This document shows, one piece after another, positions 49,405-60,272 of a stretch of DNA of 64,000 bases. Within the stretch, counting starts at the first letter, position 1; each line of letters begins with the position of its first letter. Location: contig NC_064616.1 of assembly GCF_023898315.1 (NCBI RefSeq), positions 645,974,974 to 646,038,973 on the forward strand, written 5' to 3'. A program made the translations under genes and the position numbers. Source of the stretch: Schistocerca nitens (Eukaryota > Arthropoda > Insecta > Orthoptera > Acrididae). Under the pieces are notes generated by a model. It did no database searches, was not told where the DNA came from, and worked only from the letters and a program-made list of their open reading frames with translations.

Positions 49405-49976
49405 GAAAGAAATGAGCTGCTTTAATCATGGAATACTTTTAATAAAAAGTCAACAGGTTTTGCACCAATAGAAGAAGACCCCCTGGTGACAAAGATTCTT
49501 TTCAATAGGCCATCGCCGAAAGGTAACTGCTTTAGAGCGACTCCCCATCATTCTTGTCATATTGTAAACAAATAGCAGGCTAAATGTGGTAGTCATTATT
49601 TAAAATGAAGAGGGTAGCAGAACCGCACCACAAGCAGGAAGGTGGTTGGTGGCAGCAGGCAGGAAATACTGACCATCATGCCCAGCTATGGCATAGCAGT
49701 CAGTACCGTACTGCCTTGCCTGCTGCCTCTCCATTACCTTCCTGGATGTGGTAGTTGTGCTCCCCCCCCATCATATTAAATAAGGACTATTGGTCTGGGT
49801 GTGCTATTTGTTTACAATATCATGCAAATGATGGGGATTGGCTCTAAACCAGTTACCTTTTGGCGATGTCCTATTAAAAAGAGTCTTTATCAGAAGAGGG
49901 TCTCCTAGTGGCACAAAACCTGTCTTGACTTTTTATTAAACTATTCTACAGCCAAAGTGCATTATTTCTTTCAAAA
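49401..49976. repeat. 576-bp imperfect palindrome / foldback element
   Basis: The left half from TTTTGAAAGAAAT through AATAAAAAGTCAA, CATCGCCGAAAGGTAACTG, ATATTGTAAACAAATAGCA and GGCAGCAGGCA is matched in order by the reverse complement of the right half. The axis is near 49688 at CATGCCCAGCTATGGCATAGCA. The arms are about 280 bp with scattered mismatches and small indels, and there is almost no spacer. It lies between the protease and later pol parts of the gypsy element. Confidence 0.88.
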
Positions 49977-51715
49977 TGTTGAAGTTTGGCTGCAGTTGCT
50001 TGCAATTTAAAGTAACGTGCACATTTTATAATTACTTTTAAATGATTATTTTAAACACATAGAACACTTTAGTTTTTCCACGATTATTTCTGAACCATTA
50101 CGTATAACGAAGCCCCGTTCATGGCTGAGAGCAGGCACGGAGTGGAAACATCCACGTGAGGCTATTTCCACTGCCAAATTGCCAAATACATCCAGCTGAC
50201 AGGAACATGTATTGTATGAATAACTACCAATGACAGAACACATTCCTTTGAATTTATTGTTTTAACAGACTGTAGTTATAACCCTGTTCTTGGATGGGAC
50301 TTCTTGCAGGTATTGCAAACAGTCCTAGACTGGAAGATCTGAGGACCTCAAGATCAATGAAGCTATTCCAACAAGCACACAAAAGGATTGCCCTGGGCAG
50401 TTGTTTGCCATAGAAGAAATTGTTACCTGCCGTCATCATCAATAACATGACTTCCCAATCATCAAAGAGGACACTCAGTTACACTGTGAAGCTATTATCA
50501 ATTCTAAAAAAGTACTCATGCCTACAAAAGAAATGCATATCCCAGCAATGATCATAAGCATCGTAGAAGGTCAAGGAGAACTTTGGACCATTAACTGTCA
50601 TTAGCAGTTGCAATTCACCTCTGAAGTTACAAGAGTAGGGTCAGCTGAACCTGACCAGGAACGGCAGCTTAGTAATGTCAGTGAAGAATTGTGCTCTGCT
50701 GCCATTATATATAACAAATTCTACCTGCTTACTGATTAGCTCGAAGGACTCAATGGGCCGACTGGCGAGAGGAGCACTCAGGCTTCAGGAATATGATATC
50801 ACACTGGTATCGTAAAGTGGATCCAAATGTAAGGACACCAACTGCCTTTTAAGGAATCCTTTGGCAGACCATGGCAGTATGGATGAAATCTGTATCACTG
50901 CTGTATTAAATGACATTGCTGCTGAACAGATGTAAGATCCAACACTGCTGAAAACCACAAAAACCTTGGAGGAGGAGGAACCAATGGAGAACTCCAATTA
51001 ATCAACAGAACATGATACAAGAGGAACTGAGATTCAATGTGGGCAGGAATAGTTGCTCGTCACACCAGCTCATCTACAGCCAGCTATTGTGATGTCACGT
51101 AGGATTCATGGTGGCTCCAGACATAATCAGATGCAGGTATCACTGACCAGGTCTCTACTATCTCGTTAGACACTAAGTGAGCCACTGTAAGGAAAGCTGA
51201 TGATGGAAGCAAATGCCACAATTATTCCTCTGACAACCATTACCAATCCCACCTGCAGCAGTGTCATTCCACCATGTTGGAATCCACCCTTTGGAGAGGT
51301 TCCCAAAGTTGCAGATGAGAATCTATGGATGATATTTCTCACTGGGGTACACAAAAAGAGCCTCAAAGTGTTCATTTTCATTTGAAGTCACCATAAGACC
51401 ACAAAATCCCAGTGCCCCGTGGACACAATGTCCATGAGGGCATCGGCCAATCCTTCCACCACCAGAGAAAATCAAATAAAAAGCACTTTTAAGAGCCATC
51501 TCTGTCTGCTGCTAGCCCGAATGTCGAGGGAATAACAAAGAACAAACAAGACTTAATTTCACAACTATGCCAAATGCATATATGTGCTGTACTATGTCTA
51601 TAGGAAACGCACACAGAGATAAGAATCAGCACATAGGACCCAAATTAATGGGATGCATTTAGTCATAGAGAGAGACCACACAAACACTGCAGTGAAATTT
51701 TCATTAGACCTGACG

Positions 51716-51748
51716 TGACGTGACATGACATGACATGACATGACCTGA
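51716..51748. repeat. (TGACA)n short tandem repeat
   Basis: GTGACG/ATGACA-type 5-bp units repeated about six times. Confidence 0.85.
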
Positions 51749-51779
51749 CCTCAACTTCCACAGGGAAAACAGTAGTAAA

Positions 51780-53060
51780 TGGCACTGAAATCTCTACTAC
51801 AGAATGTAGCCTCTTCGCAGTAACATCCACACACAAACCCCGAGGTGAAAACCTTTATCATCGTGCCAGACAACTTTAACATCAAAAGACACAGTTTATC
51901 ATTGGTGACTTCAACTGCCAGTGATACAATGAAACTGATGGCAATGGCCAGTTGCTACAAGAATGGATGGAAGTGAACAACTTCTGTCTCCTATACGACT
52001 CAAAGCTGTCCTACACCTTCAAGAGCAATATTTGAAAACAAGGCTACAACCCTGAAAACTTGCTTTCTCAGCAGCAATATCCAAGACGTGTGTTAAAAAA
52101 TGTATATGAAGCTCCTCCAAATCTCAACAAAGGCCCAATGCAATTCAGGTCTTCTCTGAAGTCAAATTTATTAACATGTCCTTTCAAAGAAGGTTCAGTT
52201 TTAAAAAAGGCAGATGGATGGATTTTTCCAGGGAATTTGACCAGGAAGTTAACAACATAGATCCTGTACCCAGAAACTACACACACTGAACAGGTGACAT
52301 ACCTTGGAATGATGCTTGACAGGTCCCTCACATACAAACACCACTGCAAAAGAACCTGAAATAAGGTAGCTGCAAGGAGCAATATCCTTAGAATGCTAAC
52401 TGGCAGTAAGTGGGACACCAAATCATCTGTGCTTCAAACCACCACCTTAACACTTTGCTCTCCTGCAGCTGAGTACACGTGTCCTGTCTGGTCTAGATCG
52501 GTGCATGCAAAGAAGATTGATATAAGCCTTCACAAAACTTTTAGGCTAGTCACAGGATTCATGAAGCCCACTCCACTGGAAAAGCTCTACTAAGCTTCAG
52601 GTTTCAGCAGTCCCAAGTCTTACAGGGTAGTTCATGAAAGTAACAAGCAGTTCAAAAAGGCATTTGATGACAATCATCCACTACACAACAGCCTTTATAG
52701 ATTAAAAAGACTAGAACCATGATATTTGTTCCTCAACTACACCTTCGATGAACGCCCCTGTCAGCTACCTTATTTTTGAACATCCACCAAGTGGTATCGA
52801 ATTTAACTACAAGTCATGGAAAAAGCTAAACCGTATCAGAACTGGTATAGCTCCCTTAAAAATCAATCTTATAAAATGGAGTCTATTAGAATATAACGAC
52901 AATAAGTGTGACTGTGGAGAAATACAAAACACAGATCATTTAACATGAAAAAGCTGTCCTGCACGTTGCTCCCTGGATGATCTCTGGCTAAGCAAGCTTG
53001 AAGCTTGCAACATATCCCAGTATTGGGCTAAAAAATTGAAACTCTGGACATGAAAAATTA
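51780..53060 (+). mobile_element. LINE remnant (jockey-like) nested in gypsy element
   Basis: The endonuclease end FIIGDFNC and then DGNGQLLQEWMEVNNFCLLYD appear near 51895-52020. After a deletion, the RT C-terminus follows: VTYLGMMLDRSLTYKHHCK, AAEYTCPVWSRSVHAKKIDI and FMKPTPLEKLY near 52290-52590. A final CDCGEIQNTDHLT tail lies near 52910-52948. It is internally deleted with many stops. Confidence 0.75.
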
Positions 53061-53099
53061 AATTAAGGCTGTACTGACCACCTCACTCGTTATGTTGTC

Positions 53100-53330
53100 A
53101 CTATAGCTGTGCTGAATGTGAAGGTCAGAAACTGCAAAGTTCCTTGCAGAAGACATCATTCTGAAGTATGGAGAACCCCCTTGTGATGATCTCTGATCAT
53201 GTAAAAGTTTTCCATTTGAGACTATTACCAGAGATCATTTCACATTAGGGCATCATCCACAGGATGACAACTGCCTACCGTCCACACACCGTCAGGTGGC
53301 TTGCAGAGTATGGATGTAGATGTAGATTGG
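53100..53330 (+). mobile_element. CR1/L2-like LINE 3' tail fragment
   Basis: This ends CCACACACCGTCAGGTGGCTTGCAGAGTATGGATGTAGATGTAGA. It is the same 3' terminal block (ACACACCGT..GGTGGCTTG) and (GATGTA) tail as the 2.6-kb and 35.9-kb copies. The upstream part is too decayed to translate. Confidence 0.75.
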
Positions 53331-53413
53331 CCCTATGAAACATTTTCAGATGCTGGCAGATATGCCCTCAATACACACTGATGTCAAACAGTGCAATTGG
53401 AACATACTATTGT

Positions 53414-53742
53414 GAAAACAGACACAATGTCTGATGGGATACCACAATCACTGATTATACAATGTTATTTATAATCCATCTTGATTGCGAAAATGTTTAT
53501 TCACATGACCAGTTTCAGTTCCTCTAGAACCATCTTCAGATCTGCAATTTCAGTTACAGGAGTAACCCGTCCACACGCAGCAACCTTCACATGCGGCATC
53601 ACTTCCGCAGCATGTGGAGGTTGCTGTGTGTGGACGGGTTACTCCTGTAACTGAAAGTGCAGATCTGAAGATGGTTCTAGAGTAACCAAAACCGGTCTTG
53701 TGAATAAACATTTTTGCAATCAAGATGGATTATAAGTAACAC
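53414..53742. mobile_element. Foldback element with 16-bp target-site duplication
   Basis: The stretch 53464-53740 is a near-perfect inverted repeat with arms of about 130 bp. The left arm has TAATCCATCTTGATTGCGAA and CTAGAACCATCTTCAGATCTG. The axis lies near 53602, between CATGCGG and CCGCAGCATG. The copies TGGAACATACTATTGT (53398-53413) and TGGAACATATTATTGT (53743-53758) flank it and join two in-register halves of gypsy integrase. It therefore looks like a true insertion into the retrotransposon. Confidence 0.87.
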
Positions 53743-54868
53743 TGGAACATATTATTGTCTGTTGCAACATTCACATACAACACAGCGAAGCATGACACTA
53801 CAGGCCTCACACCATTCTTTCTGTACCACAGTTGTGAGGCCTGAATGACAATGGCTACACGGTTCAGATTTCAATTGGACAATGTGCAGGATGATTATGT
53901 GAAATGCATCACCTGCACCAAAGAGGCAAGGTAGCTGGCAAGTGTATGGACACTGGATGCCCAGGAGGAAGACCGAGAGTACTATAATGCCAAGCACTGG
54001 CAAGTGATATACAGCCTGGCAGACTTTATATGGATTTCTACACATGTGCAGAAAGTGTGACTCTTGAAACAGTTACTGAAGAGCTACTTTGGGCCATACC
54101 ATATTCTTTAGCAATTGTAAGACATTGTATATGAAGTCAATGACTAACACCCTTCATCAAGAAGTGCTGAGACAACCATGTTCTCTGCATGAAGCCCCAT
54201 TACAGTCTGGAGGTGTAGAATAATGGGAGTTTTAAGGAAACTGAAGACCCACCTCTAAGATTGTGAAGCTTCAACAGGATGGGTTACCTTCGGCACTCAT
54301 CATTGTGAAGATTATGTAACAACATGACCATAATGCATGTACCTGCCAGTGCTGCCATACAGAGGCCTACTGACAAGATCTAGATTCAGGGTGTTGTAGA
54401 TGGCTAATATGAGAATTTCTGAAACAATGGATTGCTGTTTCTCCATGAGAGGGAGCAGTACCATGAGCTGTAAGGCACAGACTGTTGTGTACTGATTAAC
54501 GCCAGTGAGCGACATGCTGTGGGCTCAGCTCAAACCCGACCACCAACCACTATTTGTTATTTAGAATTTATCATTTCTGGAAAGTTCTTAACGTCCTTCA
54601 TATTTCTAATGTTTGTATATTCTGGAATATTCAATGTCTGTGCAAATAACAGTATTCTCCACCTAGGTGGTCAGTTCTGTTCTGGCTGTACAATGATGTC
54701 CATAATAAACGTGCTTTCAGTACTAAGTGTTTAACCTCATTGATGACCCTGCCTTCAGATTTGGTTTATACATTATAATATGGGCACATTCCATTTTCTG
54801 CTATAGGCAGGGGCATACGAGGGTAATATAAAGAATAAGCAGAAAATCAAAACAAAGGATATAGTCCC

Positions 54869-54906
54869 CTCCACCACCACCACCACCACCACCACCACCA
54901 CCACCA
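54869..54906. repeat. (CAC)n microsatellite
   Basis: Twelve CAC triplets. Confidence 0.95.
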
Positions 54907-54983
54907 AATCAGAAGAATAAAATTATTGCGGGCATTGTGTTACTAAATGTTTTGTGCACTTGCCCACAGAAGCATTTACATAC

Positions 54984-55177
54984 CCGTTCTCAGTCAGATT
55001 AACTGTCCACTGCTCAAGAAGAATTTCTGTATCCAAAGGGGTATTAACCATTTCCGTTGACAAGCTGCGATGATTTCCACATGTACAGTCAGCACACTTC
55101 AGCACTTCAACACACACAGACATTCCATTACGATGTAAAAGCTGCACCTGTTTGCGTAATTTCTCTGCACGCACACA
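54984..55177 (-). CDS. atos: atos coding exon 2
   Basis: The acceptor is TTTTATTTTCAG|TGT and the donor is AACGG|GTATGT. It contributes 64 codons plus 2 nt, starting in phase 0. The peptide CVRAEKLRKQVQLLHRNGMS, then VCVEVLKCADC and LDTEILLEQWTVNLTENG, fits the FAM214 N-terminal region. There, a basic helix and 'VEMMLLPDC' precede 'ALLLERWILEP...QNG'. The final NG is completed by exon 3. Confidence 0.92.
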
Positions 55178-55395
55178 CTGAAAATAAAAGCAAAACAGTT
55201 CTGTAAATTTATAATTTCCAAGTAATACTCTTCTTGCTTCAAGAAATAATACACATTGAAGGGAAGATATTACTTTAGTTAATAGATATATACATCACTG
55301 ACCAAACTACTGGAAAACTACAGTTGCAATATAAATGTTAAGGTGATTAAAAGCCCACAGTGATAAAACGGTTCTTCATATTTAACAACACTTCA

Positions 55396-55397
<2 letters not shown>

Positions 55398-55430
<33 letters not shown>
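55398..55430. repeat. (CT)n microsatellite
   Basis: About 16 CT units in atos intron 1. Confidence 0.93.
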
Positions 55431-55433
<3 letters not shown>

Positions 55434-55848
55434 ACCAGTTTGGTAAGTCTCATCACAGAGAAGAATGAACTGGGAAGAAGATTTTTTTTTTCTTCATCTC
55501 TTGACTTATGACAAAGATTGAGTCAGTGGCATTTAGTTTTATTTCTTTGAGCAAACAAGAGAAAATTCTATCAAAAACACTTTGCTGGACCTTTTTGACA
55601 TTTTGTTTTGTTGCCTGTGCACTTGATAGTATTAGTGATTTATTCCTTCAGTATGGAATCTACAGAATATTGAAAGGGATTACACGAGTGAACACATGTC
55701 ATCACCATCCATAAAATCAGACGGTACTAGTAGCTATAACTTAATGAATCAGCAAGAAATTTACTTTAGAGCAAAAACTGAACCATGTAAGAAAAATGGA
55801 ATGAGGGACACCTTTTTTTTTTTTTGGACACACAGTCAAAACAGTTTA

Positions 55849-55849
<1 letters not shown>

Positions 55850-55888
<39 letters not shown>
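55850..55888. repeat. (ATT)n microsatellite
   Basis: Thirteen ATT triplets. Confidence 0.95.
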
Positions 55889-55889
<1 letters not shown>

Positions 55890-55961
55890 GTCTCATTTAA
55901 TAAGAAGGAGAAAAGAACAACTCCGTGTTGTTACACTAGACAAAGAAAGGAGAGAAGTGAA

Positions 55962-56245
55962 ACTTCCTGGCAGATGAAAACTGTGCTGTACAAGGTACTC
56001 CAATGTGGAGTCTTTCCTTTTTATCACCATTGCTCTTACTGAATGAATTAGTCAGGCAGAACTTACAACCTGCCCTCACAGATTTACTTCTGTTAGTGAT
56101 TCACCTATACTTTCCTCTCTTCACAACAAGTTCTCCTTCAGAAAAATGTATTGCATAGAAATGGTTGGTAAAAGCAATGCCCATGAAAGGCGAGGTTTCA
56201 GATTCAAATCCTGGTCAAGCACAGAGGAAGTTTCCAGGCATTCTG
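55962..56245. mobile_element. tRNA-like SINE/MITE, family A, diverged copy
   Basis: The left end GAAACTTCCTGGCAGATGAAAACTGTG is identical in kind to the 8095 and 24408 copies. Near the right end, GGTTTCAGATTCAAATCC is B-box-like and precedes a GGAAGTTTCCAGG terminus. The left tRNA-like unit is mostly lost. Confidence 0.65.
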
Positions 56246-56317
56246 TATACAGCAGTAAAGTGAAAGATTCATTCCTAAGGAAGCAAAGTTTCTACTATAG
56301 CTTTGTGGCAGTTATAT

Positions 56318-57582
56318 GAGGCATGTTTTTTTAAGTAAGGTCTGTTTTGTTGTAGACCGTAGTAGTTCACGCGCATACTGCAACGAGTGCATGCATCGTG
56401 TACCAGCATGACTCGGGAACAACTGTGCTCAGTTTCAGCTCTGTAGCTAACTTGTACAGTTCAGTTCTGTTCTTTCAAAACGTGTAAGACCATCAACTCG
56501 CCCGCCGCATGTGAGGTTCGCTCAGTGATATGGTTTTTGTCAGCAAGGAACCTGCCTGCTGCAGAAATTCATTGACAGATTTGCGAAGTGTACGATGATA
56601 CTGTTATGAGTGAAAGCACAATGCGTAAGTGGGTACGAGAATTCAAAGATGGCCATGACAACATCCATGATTAGGACCGCTCCGGTCACCCTTCTTTGAT
56701 TACAGATGATTTGGTGGCTTCAGCTGAAGTGAGGATTCGTGAGAACAGGTGCTTCACAATAACAGGTCTCTCAAATGAATTTCCTGATGTGTCAAGATCA
56801 GTGCTTTACAACATTGTTTCTGAACACCTAAAGTTTGTTCTTGACTCGTTATCACGAAGAAGGTGATGGCTTCTTGAGTCAGATCGTAACTGGAGACGAA
56901 ACATGGGTTTCGCATATCACGCCCAAATCAAAGCAACAGAGCACGGAATGGAAAAAACACACACACACACACACACGTCTGTGAAGGTGAAGGCCAAACA
57001 GACTCTGTCCCAGAGCAAAATCATGGCGTCGGTGTTTTGGGATAGGCATGGTGTTTTGTTGGTAGACTTCACACAACAAGGGACCACTATCAATGCAGAA
57101 GCAAACTGCCAAACCCTGAGAAAGCTACACAGAGTGATTCAAAACAAAAGACGTGACATGCTGACAAAGGGAATTGTCCTTCTCCATGACAACGCAAGAC
57201 CTCACACTGCAGGTCAGACCCACGATTTATTGGACAGTTTTGGCTGAGAGGCTTTAGACCACTCACCCTACAGTCCTGATCTTGCACTGAGTGATTAGCA
57301 TCTGTTCATCCACCTCAAACACCACCTCAATGGCAACCGTTACAATGTCGACGATGACATGAAAACGGCAGTGAACTCTTGGTTATCGGAGCAGGTGGCA
57401 AGTTTTTATGAAGAGGGTATTTTAAAATTTGTTGAGAGGTATGATACATGTTTGAATAAACTTGGCAACTATGTTGAAAAATAGAGTGAAGTATGTACTT
57501 TCTGAAAATAAATTTACTTTTTTGAAATAATCTTTTGTTGTTTACTTATGTTCAAATGGACCTTACTTAAAAAACACGCCTC
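56318..57582 (+). mobile_element. mariner (DD34D) transposon with recognisable TIRs, pseudogenised
   Basis: The left end GAGGCATGTTTTTTTAAGTAAGG and the inverse of the right end GAGGCGTGTTTTTTAAGTAAGG form terminal inverted repeats. The interior encodes a full-length but broken mariner transposase. MSESTMRKWVREFKDGH lies in the DNA-binding half, and then come TGDETWVSH (first catalytic Asp), VLLHDNARPHTA (second) and SPDLALSD (third, 34 residues later). In-frame stops and a frameshift at an (AC)n run (about 56956-56976) inactivate it. It sits in atos intron 1, antisense to the gene. Confidence 0.9.
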
Positions 57583-57748
57583 AAAAAGATTGTCTAAGAA
57601 CAACCACCCTCACTGGAGTGTATTCAAAATGAAAAATCACTTTTAATCAGTTTTTAAAATGGGTCTGAGAAGGCACAAATGTAACATACTAGTAAAAAAT
57701 TTCAAAGATATGCATTAAAAGAGCTCATAAAAATAGGTGAATACTTAC

Positions 57749-57906
57749 AAGGGCATTTGTAAGTGAGCAAACATGAGGTTTGGCTGATATGTGAGGCCCT
57801 TCCCCATATCCACGCTGATTTGCACACTCTCCTTGGACCCGACCCTCCACAACCAGCATTCCCAGCTCTTCCAACACTTTGACTGCTTCTGCCTCCATTA
57901 CTCACT
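57749..57906 (-). CDS. atos: atos coding exon 1 (start codon)
   Basis: The acceptor ATTAATTTCAG is followed by 8 nt of 5'UTR (AGTGAGTA) and ATG at 57898. Fifty codons follow to the donor CCCTT|GTAAGT, phase 0. The peptide starts MEAEAVKVLEELGMLVVEGR, resembling the 'EEFLVSLALLITEGR' helix at the N-terminus of FAM214 proteins. It ends KPHVCSLTNAL. The upstream acceptor implies at least one non-coding 5' exon further to the right. I chose this ATG because it is the only one in frame after the acceptor before the conserved helix. Confidence 0.88.
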
Positions 57907-59329
57907 CTGAAATTAATGGCAGTAAGAAACAAGTTAGTATGTTTTGAGAATCAGCAAAAATAAACACTGTTGCAATACAATTCTAAGTGAATTTAATCGG
58001 AACCTTTACTTTCAGTCTACTCACTGGAGAAGTATCTTGCAATGAATAGCAAAAATACCACTGTCATATTCTACTCAAAAATTATACTGAGCATGGTGCT
58101 GCAATAACATAATGGACATTGATTATTGAGGACTAGGCTTCAGTTCCTACAATGGCCTTCAATGGCTACAGAGATTAAAGTTTCCTGTGGTTTTCCTAAA
58201 CTGCTTAAGGCAAATGCTCCGATAGTTTCCTAGAAAAGGAGACTGCATAATTATTTCTCTACTCTCTGACACCCTCAAAACATTCTTTCTTTCCTGGAAT
58301 AAAGTTACTTCAACAACAGGACTATATTCTTTTTTCACAAAAACGGCCAAAACTGGTGGAGCATGAGCTGGTCTTGAGTTGTTTGACACCCCTTTCTATA
58401 CCACAACACATAACAGATGGACAGAAAACACACACTAAATCTTATGTTCGACATCTGTCTCTCAAAACAGTTCCCCTTCATTGGTACTACATAAGCTGGA
58501 TGATCTGGCCTCACTACAAACGTTCGTTCAGTCTCCACTAGTCCTTTTCCAGAAATTTGGAACTCTGCACAATCATTAAAAATACCTATGTAATGTCTGT
58601 GACTCAACAATCTCGCTTTGTGGGCTACTGTCTGAAGTAACGTGGTTTTTGTATACGAAACTTTTGCACTTAATCACGGAAGTGTTTGCACGCCCATAAA
58701 CTTATCAGCGTCTAATACTTGTCTGATAAGGTGTTTTATTAAGTTTTAAGATATATTTAATACCACTTAACTGAACTGACATAGTTTTCCAGTTATTTAC
58801 CTTACATCTAAAGAAATACCAGGGGACTACCGTTTAAGTTCTTCAATTCATTACATAGGCAAATCTCATGTTCCAACAATACATTACATGCCGTAAATCC
58901 TCACTGTTTATCACATCCCCTCAACAATAAAACCATCATCAACATACTGAAAATTAGTAGAAGTTACACAAGTAAATCCGAGGGCTTTGCTTTTGTTCGA
59001 GGTTAAATGTGGAACAATTAACAACTTACACTCTTTTCCTAAAGCAATCAATATCAACAAGGGGGAAAAATGTCGTTTTCGAAATGACGGCCTTATTTTG
59101 TTTTTCTTTCCATTCGAACAATTTAGCGTATGTAGTTGTTCTGGTGACAGTTAGTTATCTTTGCTTTTCGTAATTAAATCCATTGTAGCGACTGATATTT
59201 TGATCACAGGAAATTTATTAAGTTGGGGTAAAATTTCGTAGCGTTTTTCCATAACTTTAATAAACACAATAGACAAACATAAGAGACTGTAGCCATAAAT
59301 AATATATTCTCAATATTTGCAACAGTTTG
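57907..59329. other. 5' flank / first intron of atos, no coding gene seen
   Basis: No coding exon was recognised. A minus-strand GTAAGT donor near 59023-59028, preceded by CpG-containing sequence, could end a non-coding first exon, but nothing proves this. Confidence 0.4.
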
Positions 59330-60272
59330 CCAACGCTGGGATAACTTTTCAATTCTGTGGCTGTGGAAATCACGAGGTTTTGAGGCGAAGACTTCATGGA
59401 GCCATGTCCCGACCGTATTTTCATCCGGAATGGAATTTCTCTGAAGGCTGTTCGAAAGAGAGCGGAATATGTGAAACGCTAAGGGCTTAAGGTCAGGTGA
59501 ATATGTTAGGTGCGGAATGACTACCCAACCGAATTTCTGTATAGTGTCTTTTCAGTCTATCATAATACTGACGGACGTTATCGTGGAGTAGCATCACTTC
59601 ACGCAGTTTTCCTGGTCGTTGTTCGTGGTCTGCGTCTGCAAGACGTCTCGGTTGTTGAAAATAAATGTCAGCAGTGATGGCGAAACAATTCGTAGTACAC
59701 TACACCGTCGTCGTTGCACCAGATGCATAACATTTCTTTTGTGGGAGCGCGCAGGTGTTGGCAGGAGAGTTGCTGCCATTTCTTTTGCATGTTTTAGCAT
59801 AAAGACAGCATTTCTCGTCACAAATAACGATATAGAATAGGAATGGCCGGAGTTGTTCACGAGCCAATTCATGGTGAGCAAGCAAAGATGCACATAGGGT
59901 CACCCGCAGATTTTTGTGATTTTGGCTTAGATCATGCGGTATCCATTCACCTGATTTTTAAACCTTCCCCATTATATGTAAATGCCGCACAATGATGCAA
60001 TGGTCACAGTTCATCACATTAGCGAGTTCTCGAACAGAGTGACTTGGATAATTGTTGATTAACGCGTTAAAACGAAATTCATGAAACCGCGAAGGCATTC
60101 CTGAACGTGGTGCGTTACTGAAGTTCTTAAAACGATAAAGTTATTTTCTTGATGGGCTCTGTCCATACACGGTGCAAACGTTTCTGACTGCCTCCACTGC
60201 TGTCACCCCTCTATTGAAGTCAAACGCAAGCATACGTCTATAATGTTCCAATTGCTCCAATTGACACGCCAT
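59330..60272 (-). mobile_element. mariner-like transposase pseudogene
   Basis: The minus strand starts with ATG at 60272 (MACQLEQLEHYRRMLAFDF). It continues with SHSVRELANVMNCDHCIIVRH, a helix-turn-helix-like block, and then CDEKCCLYA (first catalytic Asp) and MLLHDNVRQYY (second). It next decays to SPDLKPLAFH, where the third catalytic Asp of 'SPDLAPSDFH' has become Ala. An FHSHRIEKLSQRWQ-like C-terminus follows. Several stops and frameshifts are present. Terminal repeats were not located. Confidence 0.8.

Larger units (their letters stand above)
48190..54790 (+). mobile_element. Ty3/gypsy LTR retrotransposon remnant with nested insertions
   Basis: Plus-strand pieces occur in element order. 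A gag end lies near 48260-48600 (KEEIQQCMATRIV, CQCCHPRHTVHYYRQ). An aspartic-protease-like AQVFFDLGASFSVM follows near 48900 (DTG changed to DLG), then an LGWDFLQ motif at 50300. An RNase H end with GRLARGALRLQEYDITLV lies near 50770. An integrase C-terminal part spans 53755-54110 (NTAKHDTTGLTPFFL, SYFGPYHI). A probable LTR lies at about 54500-54790. Most of the RT is missing. The element is cut by a MITE and palindrome (49.2-50.0 kb), a LINE (51.8-53.3 kb) and a foldback (53.4-53.7 kb). It lies antisense within atos intron 2. Confidence 0.78.

Noticed and set aside
49401..49976. CRISPR array or microRNA cluster
   Set aside because: It is a single large palindrome, not regularly spaced repeats. 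No specific mature microRNA can be supported from sequence alone.
57702..57932. 76-codon minus-strand frame over atos exon 1
   Set aside because: It is out of frame with the conserved MEAEAVKVLEELG start and its donor phase does not fit exon 2.
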